From Calycina herbarum (Eukaryota; Ascomycota; Leotiomycetes; Helotiales; Pezizellaceae): a DNA stretch of 64,000 bases. The DNA is taken from NCBI GenBank assembly GCA_001414485.1, contig LLEY01000010.1, forward strand, positions 434,001 through 498,000. Direction: 5' to 3'. The position numbers and the translations under genes are program-made. The number at the start of each line of letters is the position of its first letter. Position 1 is the first letter of the stretch. The notes under the pieces were generated by a model. It was not told the origin of the DNA, searched no databases, and worked only from the letters and a program-made list of their open reading frames with translations. Shown one piece after another: positions 35,457 through 49,331 of this stretch.

Positions 35457-37155
35457 TCAATCACACCCCTCCCAGCTAAACACCCACCGAAAAAGGGGCT
35501 GACAACCACTCCTCTTCTCACAAAGAGGAACGAAAACGACTTTGCCTTCTTCGGATTTCGCGAGACCCATCGGGTGCTGACCAAAATACATCCAGTCTAG
35601 CCGGGGAATGACAGACAGGTACTGCATCGCCTCCACCACTTCTTGCCTATGAATCCTCTCCCACAACGCTACCATTTTCATTCCCTGTTCCATCGGAGAA
35701 GAACAGGTAGCTGAGGATATATTCGCAGCAGCTAATTCGTCAGGAATGGCAAGACGGAACTCGTGATAGTTAAAGTTTCGGTCTTCAGCGGAAACTTCGG
35801 GGTGTTCTTTAGATGGGTAGGTGTCCCAGCTAAAGGCAAGCTTCCGAAGGTGCGTCAAGCTTCTAAGATGCTTTCTCATGGCTTTGTGGTCGATTCTCCA
35901 GCTGCATCCCGAATGAAACTCTATTCCGACAGAAAGATGTACTTGCTCTAGTCCACGTATACGAGAAATTGATGCTAATGTTGATTCTGGAATATAAGTT
36001 CGCGTGTCCTCCCATAACAGACTTAACGACCGCAGGTTGAGCAACGAATATTCTAGCATTGGGAGGATTTGGCGCTCAAGTACGTCCGAAGAAGGCGATA
36101 ATTTGAGAGAAAACTTGGAAATCTGTTTATTTGCTGCTAGGAAATCGAGAGCAGAATTTCCTCTCCCACTGCTTGACATGGCGAAGGTTTTCAATGTGCG
36201 TATGTGTCCCCTTTTTGATAGACACTCTTCGAGAAGGGGGGCGAGTGTGTCGAGAATCAAGACTACAAGCGGTGCGTCAAGCAATGCATCCCACCAGCTA
36301 GCGGGAAGAAAATCTATGCCCACCGCTGGCAGGTTCCCCCGGTCCGATGTTTTCAAGTTTCGAAGCTTGCGAAAACGAGGAACTGTTAAAGAGGTTGCCT
36401 CCAACGGCATAAGATCCCCATCTTTTTCCAGAATGACCACCCACGTCAAGCTTTGGTGCACATCGGTGAAGTATGATGTTGGTGATCGGAGAGACGCTGA
36501 AATTGGAGCTATCTCGTGCAAATTTCATGTCAAGGGTGCGTAGTGGCCATACTTGGTCTCCAGGAATTTCAGATGTTTTAATAACTGGAACCTCAAAAAA
36601 CCTTGAGATGATGTATATTAGATGTCGCTAATGAGCTGTATAATGTTGGCGACAAAGGAATCTGGTCTTTCCAATCGACCATCTCAAGTTGGGTAAAGTA
36701 GACCCATTCATAAAAATATGCCCAATCAGGTCAATGTAGTAGATTCCGAAAAGTTGAGTGGCTTGGTTGAGCATATTTTCCTTCGCGATCTGGTCTAGTG
36801 AAGCAAAGTAATCCACGGATTTCACGCCATGCCTCCGGCAGATCCAGTCTGGGTGCGCTGAGACAGTAAGATGCCTTATGCACGGCTTCAGGCTTGACTT
36901 GTTGGAATTAGGGGATTTAATCAACGACTGCAAGATGTAAATTGATGCGGGACTGTAATCCAGGAGAACGCTGGCAAATTGACGTGAACGAGCAAGCTGG
37001 CAGCAGTCGCTATTGACTAATGCAATGGAGGCCAATGAGCTCGCATCGATCTTCTGGATAATCTGGCTCAATTTTTTGCAAGGTAATTGAAGAATAGGGG
37101 CTGTTGAGTTGGCTGGTCGCCCTTTCACCAAGCAGCGAAGGTCAGCGTTTGCCTA
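35457..37155 (-). pseudogene. Decayed F-box gene
   Basis: On the minus strand the first part reads LPCKKLSQIIQKIDASSLAS then IALVNSDCCQLARSRQFASV, a fungal F-box region (substrate-receptor subunit of SCF ubiquitin ligases). The rest has the Leu-rich layout of these proteins (TLPNL, DWKDQIPLSPTLYSSLATSN, WPLRTLDMKF, CAPKL, SLTWVV, VPRFRKLRNLKT). To follow the homology one must change frame near 36,690, 36,597 (an A/T homopolymer of six) and 36,450. No ATG precedes the F-box: the frame runs back only to a TAG at 37153-37155. The last 350 codons (36521-35457) are open. At least three single-base indels and a lost start argue for a pseudogene; sequencing errors in homopolymers could explain only part. 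Confidence 0.75.
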
Positions 37156-37600
37156 TTGGGGAATTCAACGAACAGCCCTTCTGGGACAATCCCAAGTATC
37201 ATGAAAACAAGGCAAGGAAAAGCAAGGAAAAGCAGGAGTTTCGACGTCTGATTCGCATACGCCTTCTTGTGCAATTCTCATAATTACCGGAGAAAATGGG
37301 AGATATTAAAAGGCAAGAGCCGGAAATGGAGGAAAACAGGACGCTCGGGTAGTAGGGATACAAGAAACGAGAGGAGTGTCCTTACTAACACGATCAGCCG
37401 ACAAAGGTGCCGGATGGGAGAAGTTTTTGACAAACTCGTCATTGTCCAGGAGGCCCATCATATCATCATATGCTCAGGAGCAAGCGTGCCTCTCATGGAG
37501 CCAAAGGGAGTTGCGTTTTCAATGGCAGGCTCCAACTGTGATGTTGGCATTGTGTTAGCCATCGTGAAATGAATGAAGGTGTTGGATTGGATTGGGGTGG
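37156..37600. other. Gene-free stretch before the LINE insertion
   Basis: Overlapping short frames on both strands, none with gene-like features. It may include the former 5' end or promoter of the F-box gene on the minus strand. Confidence 0.4.
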
Positions 37601-37615
37601 TGAGTGAGTGAAGGA
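37601..37615. repeat. Target-site duplication of the LINE, left copy
   Basis: TGAGTGAGTGAAGGA, repeated exactly at 50375-50389 on the other side of the LINE. The target lies in GAGTGA-type simple sequence, so the true duplication could be slightly shorter. Confidence 0.8.
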
Positions 37616-37646
37616 TTGATTGATTGATTTATTCATACTCGGTTCC

Positions 37647-37775
37647 AGCCGCCCGCCGTAGGGCGGCTATGCCGGAGTGGTCCAGTTTCGGCGCAGCTGC
37701 CGAAGTACGCTTACCGTATTTAGCAAGCGTACTTCACTTTATCACTATATAGTGACCAGTAGCCTCCTCTACTGG
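37647..37775 (-). other. Chain of perfect hairpins at the LINE 3' end
   Basis: Successive perfect inverted repeats: AGCCGCCC/GGGCGGCT (37647-37668, 8 bp), TTCGGC/GCCGAA (37687-37704), GAAGTACGCTT/AAGCGTACTTC (37702-37735, 11 bp), palindrome TCACTATATAGTGA (37742-37755), and CCAGTAG/CTACTGG (37756-37775). The stretch is GC-rich and shows no RIP. Placed 30-160 nt from the LINE 3' end, it may be the structured 3' UTR that the element's reverse transcriptase recognises. Confidence 0.65.
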
Positions 37776-40700
37776 ACGGTCTGGTTTCTATCTATAACTA
37801 TATATATAGTATAAAAGAAGTGCTTTGCTTGATCTTTTTAGAGTATATTAGGTTCCTTAGCTACTGCTTCTACTAGCTATCTTATGTTCTTATACCTTTA
37901 GTCTCTCTCTAGCGTTCCGCTTCGTCTTTCTATACTATACTATAACTCCTAAATTGCCTAAGGAGTTACGTCTATTCTATAAATCTTATTACCTTTATAA
38001 CTGTTTTTAACTTATTTAAGATTACCTTTAGATCTAACTACCTCCTTCTCTTAAATTCCCTTAGTTATAGGTCTTTGAATTTTCGACATCTTAATATAAT
38101 ATATTCTATAGTTTATTGTCTCTCTCTATATTTATATCCTAGATTGTTATATCTAGGTATATTTCTCTTTTAGAAGAAATCTTTTAATCTAATCTTTTCT
38201 ATATATATCTAGATTAGTAGAGAGCTTTGCTACTTCTTTAGTCTCTAGTAGAGACGTAGGATCTTATATATTAGCTTTTAAGTATATTTATATATAGTTC
38301 TCTCTCTTAGTTCTAGATCCTACTTATATACCTACTCGGCTCTTATCTACCTCGTAATCCACGTCTTTAGAGTTACTTATAAGTAGTAAGTCTTAGGTTA
38401 AGCGACGTTTAAGTTTCTCTAATTCCTCTCTAGTTATAATTTTACTATAATCTTAGCTGTCTTATCTACTACTTTATTTCCCTAGATATCTATATAGGCT
38501 AGTATCTATCTTATCTTAACCTAGGTTTTATAGTTCTTCTATAGCTTATCTATTAGAGGTACTATCTCTATAGCTATATACGTACTAGATCTACTAGCTA
38601 GGTATTGAAATATTCTAATAGCTGCTTAATTATTTATAAAAATAACTACTTTGTTTCTTTTGTTCTTACTCTCTTAGTTCTAGATTACGATCTATAGAGC
38701 TAGCTTAATTCCTTAAAGTTCTATAGCGTATACTATTAACGTTTTACTATTTCCTATATACGCTATTCTTATATATCTAGTTAGAGGCGATATTATAGTA
38801 GCTCTTATATAATTATCTATACTACTTCTATTAGTATAGATAAAGATACTATTTAAGAGATACTTTAAGAAGTTCTTATATTATATCTTTACTATTTCTA
38901 CGTCTAGTATAATAGATATACTTAGTTCTTACTACTACGGTAGTATAATATATAGTAGGATTATCTCTTACTCTATAATTAATATACTTTAACGTAGATA
39001 TAAACGTCTATAAATATGTCTTAGTAGACTTATATATAGTACCTAGCTCTCTTAATTTAAATTATTAGAATAGAACTCTTCTAGAGCTAGTATCTTATCT
39101 ATAGTAAGGATTCTTCTAATTATCTTAGTACTAGTCTTCTAGATCTACTATTTTATAGAAAGGAGATAGAGCTCTATATTAAAGGCTAGACCTAATATTG
39201 CTTTATACGCCTCTTCTATAGTTCTAGCCGCTTTTGCTTAAAGTCTTTTAAGAGAATTAATTATTTCTATAATATAACCTTTTCTACGTTTCTATATAAC
39301 TAACTATATAGAATAGCTATATATTATCTATAGAATAACTACTGTCTAATAGATTCTTCTAAGTTTAGTAATTCCTATTTCCTATATAAAGCTAGCTAGA
39401 CTAGCTAGTATACTAATAGAATTCGATACTTTTATTCTAATATCTTAGATATATTATTTCTAGTTTAATACTATATTAAGTATAATACCTAGGTATCTAT
39501 AACTTAGTTAAGAGTAGACTTCTATCTAGTCTACTTATATTTTATAGTCTATGTCTATGTTTAGTACTTACTGCTTTCTTATATAATAAGTAAGTTAGAA
39601 TTTACTTAGAACGAATACTAATATATATCTCTTTGTTTATATTATCGTCTGTTCTATTATCCTTTCTAGGCTTTTATATGTCTCTTTTATTAAGCTTCTT
39701 TACTATAAGATTATAATATTATCGATATATTCTATTATAAGAGTATTGTTTTCTTAATTATAGATGTTAATTAGATTAGTATTATAGTATAAGTATAGTA
39801 TCGGCAGGAGTAGTAATTCTTAAGAGATATCTGTTATTATTTAGTAGGTATCTGATTTAAATATATTAAAGATTATAGCTATGTTCTAGTTTATTAAGAA
39901 GCTAGCTATCTATCTAACCGTTCTCTTATCTATTCTACGCTTATATAGGTTATAAAGTAGTCTTATATATAAAACGTTATTAAAAGCCTCTGAGACGTCG
40001 AGTAGAAGAAAGCTTACTATCTATAGCTTAGATAAATTCTAAGCTATATAAATCTTTTTAATAATAGTATAGATAGTATACTCTATTAATCTCCTCTTCT
40101 ATTCTCCTATATAAGTACTTAGAAGTAGTTAGTATACCTCTGTTATATAACTGATTCTCTTTATAATAATAGCGTCTATAATCTTATCTATTATATTTAT
40201 TAATATAATTAGTCGATATATCTTAGGTATAGTATAGTTGTCTTTGCTAGGCTTATAGAGGACAATTATTATAGACTACTAGAAATGTATTAGATAGTAT
40301 TCTAAGCAAAGACTCTAGTTAAATATCCTTATAAAGTATAGAGCTATTTAGATAGTAGTAATATAAAGGATTTAGTTTATTATACTATCTAGTTCTATAG
40401 CTTTTATTAAAGACGTCGTAGTAATTATCTAAAGTACCTCTTTCTCTATAATATCTAAGAATAGAATATAATCTTAGTATATAGTCTCGTTTATATCTTA
40501 TAAATTAGATTCTAGTAAGGCTAGGAAGAAGGTTGTCTTAAGAAGTTATACTTTTTCTTATACTTCTTTATACTTAATATATATTATAGAATCTTTAAGT
40601 ATTAGAGTTATTACTACTGCTCTTATCTTACTTCGATTTCTAGTCTACTTTACTAGTTTCTATATACTCTCTAGGCTTTCTATAGCGCTTTCTATCTACT

Positions 40701-43014
40701 CTTTAAATCCTTAATATAGAGATCTACGTATTACTCTTCTCTTTTAGTTATAGGCTATTTAGTAGGCCTTCTAGCTCTTCTCTATATATAATCAACTGTT
40801 CTAACGTTTTAACCTTCTAACTTATACTTATATCTCTTTATATTCTATCGTCTAACTAGCTCTTGCTCTTAGAGACTACTTTTTTAGAGGTGTAGCGTAA
40901 TTAATAGCTAATTATATAGTAGTTATTACTTTATCTATATATCTGTCTAATATAGTCTAGGTTTTAAGAGAACGTTATATAAGTAGCTCTTTTAATAGTC
41001 TTTTCTAGAGCTCTTTCTTATCGGTATTAGACTAGTCTCGTATCTCTCTCTATAGTCGGTTTATTATTCTAAGGTCTATATAAGTTATAATTAGAAGATA
41101 GTTAGAGTTATAATCTATTCTCTTATCTATTCTATATATAATAACTTTGTTTATAAGATCTTATATACTATAATAAAGATTAATATAAGTTTATATATTT
41201 TTATTATTATAAGTAACTATATTTACTAGTAGAGTACTACTAAGCTAAAATTCGTTAATAATATTAATTAGATTATTAGATTCTAAGTCTCTTTCTTATA
41301 TTACTAGTCTACTCTAGAGTTTATAATATATATTAAAATCTCTTAGAATAACCTGTTCTTTACCTTAGTATATTAATAGTACTACTTAAAGTTATAGTAG
41401 ATAGCTTATTCTATGTTCTATTCTCTTTAAAGGATTATATATATTATATATTATAATCTTTGTTATTTTATCTATAGATTTATTCGTTATAGTAATTTCT
41501 AGTATAATTAGGTCTTAGATATATTTTATAAATATCTATTTATATAAGCTAATCTTCTTATTAATAAAGAAGTATAGTTAAAAGATATATAAGATTAGAT
41601 TATAAGTAGTTAGAGAAAAAGGGTTCCTTTATAGCTCTTAGAGAGCTAGGATATTATATTCTTAAATCTTTAGGTCTTATAATAGTAAGGCTATTACTAC
41701 GTTCTTTGATTTTATAACGTTATACTATAGTATTTTTAGGCTGCTTTTATTATAACTTATAACTCCTCTATATTAAACTAGGAGCTAAGTATTAAGTTTG
41801 TTATAATCGATTCTAGCGCTTGTCTTAAGAGTACGTATAGTCTTCTTAACCTCTGACTACTCTCTCTTATAATAATATCCTTATTTTCATTCTATATATT
41901 ATCTAGTATACTCTCTATATTAATTCTTTTTAGTACTCTACTCTTCGTTAGTAACTTGCTTCTAGTGCTCTATCTACTAGGGGTAGGAAAATATACTATA
42001 GGTATTATACTAGCGGTAGTAGAGCTTAGTTATTCTCTCTAACTTCTGTTTAGCTCTACTATTACTATACTAAAAGTAAAGCTTTCGTTTATCTGTTTTT
42101 ATCTTATAATTAGAATAAAATAATATAGTTATTAAGTATTATATACTACCTTTACCTTCGCTAGTTCGACTTTCCTAACTAGGTATCGGTTATTCTATAC
42201 CTTATATACTTCTTTATATATAGCGTATTTCTTAGCCACTGTCTTATTAACCTTTATTAGGTAATCTTTCGAGTTATATACCTCTATATAATAGCTATAT
42301 ACTATATTCGCTTTATACTAGGTTCTAATATAGCTATATCTTTAGTATTTATAGTATTACTTTAGTTAGTATTACCTATTATATCTCTTATATTAAAACA
42401 CCTCGCTTTACTAAATAAGACTTTTATTAATAATCTTATTTACGTCTTCTAAGCTAGTAAACTTAACTATAATAGTTAAAGCTATCTTTGTATATATAGC
42501 TCTAGATAGCTATCTAATATATTTAATATCTACGTTTAGAATAAATAGTTAATTATTATATAGTAGCTCTGCTTTAATCTTATTAAACTTCTCTATATCT
42601 AGTATACTTATTCTAATCCTATATATAAGAACCTTATATATAAGTAGTTATATATTTATACCTCTTCTAATTCGATTAATTTAGTCGTTTATAAATTACT
42701 TTAGTATATCTACTTCGTTTTTATTTAATGTTTTAATACTAAGGTCTCTACTCTTTAATTAGCTAGCTAATATAATATATATCTATTTAATATATTAGTT
42801 TTTACTCTATTTAATTACTCGATTAACATAGCTTTATAAGTTTCTAAGGTTTTTTATATAAAGACTTTTAATAGTAGATAGGTCTATAATCTTTATAATA
42901 ATCTTATATTATACTTAGATAAATAATAATATTTATATAGAGATTATAATTAGCTTATTTAGTAGAACGGTATTACTACTTAATACTAACGTATATAAAG
43001 CCTTAGAGGATAGT

Positions 43015-43477
43015 TATAACGAAACTCAAACGAACTAAACAAAGGTGACTAAGTCTTGAAAGTTAGTATACGGATAAGAAGTATAGACGCGATAGATTAT
43101 TTACTTAGAAGTAAACTTGTTACTTATATTAAAGATGTTAAATAAGATAATAAGATTAATAACTAAAGTTAAGTACGAAGCTTCTATCTAATAATAGATG
43201 TGCTAGTCTTATATAGAACCTTTATTCTAATTATATTACTTATATTACTCGCGTCGCTCGTGTCGCTCGTGATTAAGACGATTAGAGCGATATAGGCGAT
43301 TATGTTATATAATTATATATAACTTCTAATATTATTATAATAGTAAGATCCTAAAATCTCTAAATACTCTTTATATTACTAATTTCCTCTTATATTACCT
43401 TCTATTTCTAGATGTTATGTCTTATTCTATTAGAACGCTGTCTAGACTACTTACTATATATACTGTGATTTATAATA
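43015..43477 (-). repeat. 3' LTR of Gypsy element 2
   Basis: 463 bp, the same length as 49332-49794. The first 205 bp resemble the LTRs of element 1. The middle differs and carries repeated GCGTCGCTCG-type units near 43,249-43,272. Confidence 0.9.
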
Positions 43478-46400
43478 CTATCCTCTTCTTAGACTAGCGT
43501 ATTCCTATGCTTAAGTATAGCCTAAGAAATATTATTAAGAGGCTAGCAGCCTCTCTAGTTCCTATTATACTATTAATACCTCTCTTAAAAGATAAGCTTA
43601 AATAATATAGAACTCTTAACGCTCTTTAAATCGAACGTTTAGAACGCGAAATAATCTCTTATACTTACTATATAAATACGAAAACCAGTCGTCGATACGT
43701 TAGCGTTCTTAGTAGTTCTAAATACTCTAAGTATACTAGGAAGGGCAAATCTTACGATATCGAGTTATAAAACCAAATACTCTTAATTTTTAAGTAGGAA
43801 TCTATTAATACTTAGAAGCGGCGGTTATAATAGGAGGAAGAAACAGCTTATAAGATTTAAGAAGAAGCTATATAGAAGATCCTTCGCCTACGAAAACAAT
43901 AACACTTCCTTATAAAGTAAGAGTAAGAGATACTCTATCGTAGTCTTACTAATCTACAAAAGCTTAATAAAGCTAACGAGAAAGAAAGAGTAGAGAAGGA
44001 GAAAGAAGAGAGAGAATTAGAGATCGCTTAGCTAGCAGCCTCTTCTTCTTCTAGTAACCCTGCTTTTGTTAATAAGCTAACTCTTAATTCGGCTTTTCTT
44101 AAGGCTTTTCCTTCTAACTACGAAATATAGGTAACTCTAGGTTTTAGTAATAGAACTTCTAAAGTTTCTCTAAGTAATAGTTAAGATTACTTTTTAGCTT
44201 CTAAGTATTTTCTAAGTATAGATAATCTAACTATTTAATTAAATACTTAACTCGTCCTTTAACTAGTTTATAGTTAAGAATCTTCTTAACTTTGTACTTA
44301 GTATTTAGGTTTACTAGTTGAATTTCTATAAATAGAGCTAGTAGTGCTCTTAGTAGTACTAGTTTAAGTAAGAATATATAGAATACTAGGTAAATGTTTA
44401 TTATCTTTAGTAATACTAATTTATAATTTAAAGGTCTCTTAACTTGCTTAATTTTAAATAGTCTAAGTTTTTTATAATCTAGTTTATTACTTAGTCTTTT
44501 TATATTAATATTTTTTTATACTAAGTAGACTTTATCTTCCTCTTTTAGTATTAGCTCTTAACTACGTCGTTTATTATAGTAGTACGCGTTTCTTTCTATA
44601 ATAAACTATAAATCTTTTATAAGTTTCTTATATAATCTCTTAATTTTTAAGACCTAAATATAAGTAAGCTAGTTGTCGATAGTTATAGATAGTTATTCTT
44701 AATATACTAATAATTTATATCTAAAGTTAGTATAGAATAGTATAATAAGTATTATTTTTATTACTAAACTATTATAGGTAAACTATGCTAAGAGCAGTAG
44801 TTCTACCTAGTTGTTTTACTAGTAGTTTATATAATAATAAAGGTATATTTCTACTACTTAGTTTATATATTCGTTTCCTTTATTTATTTAAGAGTAAAAA
44901 GCTATAAAGAGTTTTCTCTTTATACTTAATCGTTCTATAAAAGCAATCTAAAATTTTAAGATAAAGAGTTTATCTCTATTTAAGAGTATTTCTTTAAATA
45001 GTCTATATCTTAAGACTACTTCTCTAAAAAATATAAATACTAATTCCTTAGCTATACTTAACTCTATATATATTACTAAAATTATATATTTTATAAGTCG
45101 TTCTATAATAACTAGGATCGAGTTATACTTAACTTCTATTATTAGATCTTTAGATTTTAGTAGTTTAATAATAAAATCTATAAATACTAATTTCTAAGGT
45201 ATTTATAGTATTAGAGTAGTGTTTATCTATTTATAAAAAGTATAGTAGGAAGCCTTATTCCTAGTATAGGTATTATATTCTACTATTACTTCTTTAACTA
45301 TCGTAGATAACTGATTAATATAGTAGTATTATCTTATTCTCTAGAAAGTTCTACGGATTCCTTAGTAGCTATAAGTAGGCGTAGTATAGTATTCTTATAT
45401 AAATTCCTTTATATACGAGCTAGGGACTTATAATTTCCCTTTTATATACTAGTTATAACTCTTATATATATTCTAAATTTTATTTATCTAAATATTATTT
45501 ATTATTATAATTTTATATATAGTAGGTACTAAGTCTCTATTTTTAAGAGTTTTTAAGATTATAATCTTCTTATATTCTTTATTTCTCTTATATCTAGGTT
45601 TTTAGCTAAGAGTATTAGCTCAAGTATTTAACATTTTCTTTATATATTAATTAATAATATTAAATCCTTTTAATATCTTTAACTATTTAGCTAATTATCT
45701 AGTTATAAGTTCCTTAGTTATTATAAATATCCTAAGATTCTTATAGTTAGATAGAACTATAACTAGGTATTTTACTAGCTATAAATAAATTCTCTAGTAT
45801 TCTAAAGCTAATACTATAGTAAGTAATTCTTTATTAAATATACTATAGTTTTATTATACTAGGTTAAATGTTTTAGAATAATATATAATAAGTATAAGTT
45901 TTCTCTTTTTATTTAGTTATAGGTAAATCGTACCTACTAATATATCTAAAGTATCTATTTTAATTATACTTAGTTTTTCTATATTAAAGTTATATAGAAT
46001 AGGTTTTTCTATAAACCTTGTTTTAATCTTTTAAAAATTATTCTTAGCTTATTTATTCTAAATAAATTTAATAGCTTTTTTAACTAATATTATTATTAGT
46101 TTAGTAATCTTTATATAGTCTTATATAAATAGATAATAAAAGTTTATAAATCTAAAAAAGAACTATATATCTTTTATATTCTTTAGAGATTTCTAGTTTA
46201 ATATGTCTTAGATCTTTACTAGATCTATTTCTATTTTCTCTAAGCTAAATACCTATCTTAGAAAAAGTATCTAAGCTACTCTAAACTTATATTTCAAGAG
46301 TTTTAACTAAGAGTTTACTTTTATAAGTTATTATAAAACTTCTCTAATATATCTCTTATACTCTTCTTCTTTTTCTAAGAAGATTAAAATATTATTTAAA

Positions 46401-49331
46401 TAATAAATTACTATTACTTCTAGAAGATCTCTTAAAATATTATTATTTTATCTCTAGTATATAGCTAGTATATTATAAAGTCTAAATAGTATAACTATAT
46501 ATTTATAAAAGCTTAATAGTAAGGTAAATACTATCTTCTATTTATCTCTAACTTTTATTTATATAAGTTTATAAGTATTTTATTAATCTAGTTTCGTAAA
46601 TTATACTACCTTATCTAACTTATCCTATAAGTATTAGCTAAGTAGTAGTAGATAAGTATCTTTAACTATAGTATAATTTACTTCTTAATAATTAATATAT
46701 ACTCTTCTATCTAGATCGTCTTTCTTCTTAATAATAAGTATATTTAAGATAATTAATAACTTAGATCTTCTAATATAACCCTTCTTAATACCTTCCTTTA
46801 TATAACTTTCTATCCTCTATAGGCTTTTCTAGTTATATAACTAAAGCTTCTACTTTAAGAGGTAATAACCCTCTTTTAATTTAATCTTATAATCTTATAA
46901 GTAATGTTCTAGTAAGGCTTATAAGTCTTCTAGATTTTCGAACAAAGTCTTAAATTCTCTATACTATATAGGTATTTTATTATCAGCTTTCTTACTAGTC
47001 TATAGAGAACCTTAGACAAGGTGTTCTAACGTCTTAAAAGAGGTAACGCTAACCTTGTTCTAACCTTATAGTTATAATTACAATCTTATATAATTATATT
47101 AATTAAAGGTTATTATTTATACCTTCTAATTAATATCTAGATTATATTCCTAAATCTATAATATACTAAGTATTACCTTCTTACTTCCTATTTTAATAAT
47201 ATTAAATTATATATTTAAATAGTATTCTTTAATATTAACTTTTATTAGAATAGTTTACTAATTAATAATTCTATTCTAGTAAGTAATGTCTATTCTATTG
47301 ACTACCCCTAGGTAGTATAGTTCTATATTCTTAATTAGAATATTTAGCTTTTTTAAAACTATTAGAGAGAGGAAATTACCTATTACTCCTAAGTTAATTA
47401 TAACTCGAAGTTCCTTTCTCTTTATCTTTATAGTTATAACTAACTATCTTTCTTTAGAGGTAATACTTAGTTCTCTAACTATTAGTTAGTAGATTTCTCT
47501 CTATACTAACTCTGTTTCTTAGTTTATATTATATTCGTTTGTTTCCTAGAAGATTATACTAAATAATTTTCTACTTTCTAATTTCTAAAATATTACTCTA
47601 ACTTTTCTAACTAAAGTAACTATAGTATACTAGCCTCTTATTTCTAGTATAGCTTCCTTATTATTAAGTAGCGTATCTAAAAAACTAGGTTTAGAGCGTC
47701 CTATAAAGTTATTAGGCCTCTACTATTACTATAAGCTGGTTTCTTCTTAAATATCTACGACTATCTAAATATCTCTTATCTTAGACGTACTAGATAGCTT
47801 ACTAGATACTGTTTATTCTAGTCTAGGTTCTTTAAATTTAATAGTTTCTCTTCTAGTAATAAGGCTTACTAATATTATTCTGTCTCTCTTATTCTAAACT
47901 ATTTTATAGGTAGTTAAAATAGTAGAGTTAATTCCTTAAGTAGAATATAAGCTTTAGAAATTAAGTTTCTAGTATTTTATATATACCTATCTATTCTCTC
48001 TCTTAAAGGTTCTAATAAATACCTATATCTTATCTTATTTAGGCTTATATATTCTTAGATTTATTTCTAATAAATTAGATTCTAATTCTAATAACTCTAA
48101 TAAACTTATTAATAGTAGTAATTTATATTCTACTTAAAAAGGGAATTCGTATTCTATTTCTAATTATATATTATAATATTCTTTAAGAAGTAGATTTCTA
48201 CTATTATTAGTATCCTATACCTTACTATCTTAGATTTCGATTCCTTTGTTTAGCTATAAGTATATAGCGCCTACTAATATATCTAAAGTATCTATTTTAA
48301 TCTATATACTATATTCTCTAGCTTTAAGTTCTTTGTTTATAAGTTCGATTCTTTCTAGTAAAGCTACTTCTTTTTAGATAGTAGTACTAGCTTATTTCCC
48401 TTTTAAGTCTTTCTTCTTATTATACTTATTTACTCTATAGCTAGTAAGACTATAGTTATAATATAAGTTCTACTTACGACAACGATCTCGCTCTTTCTAA
48501 GAAAGTTCTTTCTTTAGTAGATCTCTATCTTAAGTTCCTTTTCCTTATATCTAACACTTCTAAGTAGTATTAATTTCTATAGGTTCTCTATAGTCTTTTT
48601 TCCTACCTTTTCTCTAATATTAATATCTATAACTACTCTTTTTCTCTAGACTTCTCTTATAATTCTAATTATCGATTTTAATTATATTATTAATTAACTT
48701 ATTAAGTATATCTAAGAAGTTATCTCTAGCTAGTTTATCTTTAATACTATTCTTTAATCCTCTATAGTACTACTTATATAATACTTTATCGTTCTAGCTA
48801 AGACGTATAGAGTATTATTAGAATATTAATATATATTTAGCTACTAACTCTTTTTATTAGAGACTATATAAAGCCTATACTACTTTTTTCTTTAAATCTA
48901 TATCTATAAACACTTAGTTAATTCTTTTCTTAAATCTAGTAATAGTTAAAAACAATCTTTAAGTACTTTTACTTATAAGGTTTAACACTCTTCTATTTAA
49001 TATTTTATTTTTCTAAAAATCCTCTAAATATAGCTCTATCTAGTTATATACTACTTCTTTAAAATAGGTAGTAAGTTATATAACTTAATTAGTTTTATAA
49101 GTAAACTATACTAAATAAAAGTTTAAGTATATTAAAGCTTTTATAATAAATTTAGTAAGCTTCTCTAAGAAGCTGTTAAACGTTTTAGGTACTAGTAATT
49201 TTACTTCCTCTCTAATAGTAGTAACTAGTACTACTGGTATTATTAGTACTAAGAGTAGTATAGAGGTTAAACTCGAGAATAGTATAGTTTTTAATATTAT
49301 ATTAGTAGTACTTCTAAGTAGGTGCTTAAAG

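Noticed and set aside
37267..37572. 101-residue plus-strand frame
   Set aside because: Unlike any protein I know; a minus-strand frame in the same place is just as plausible, so there is no evidence for coding.
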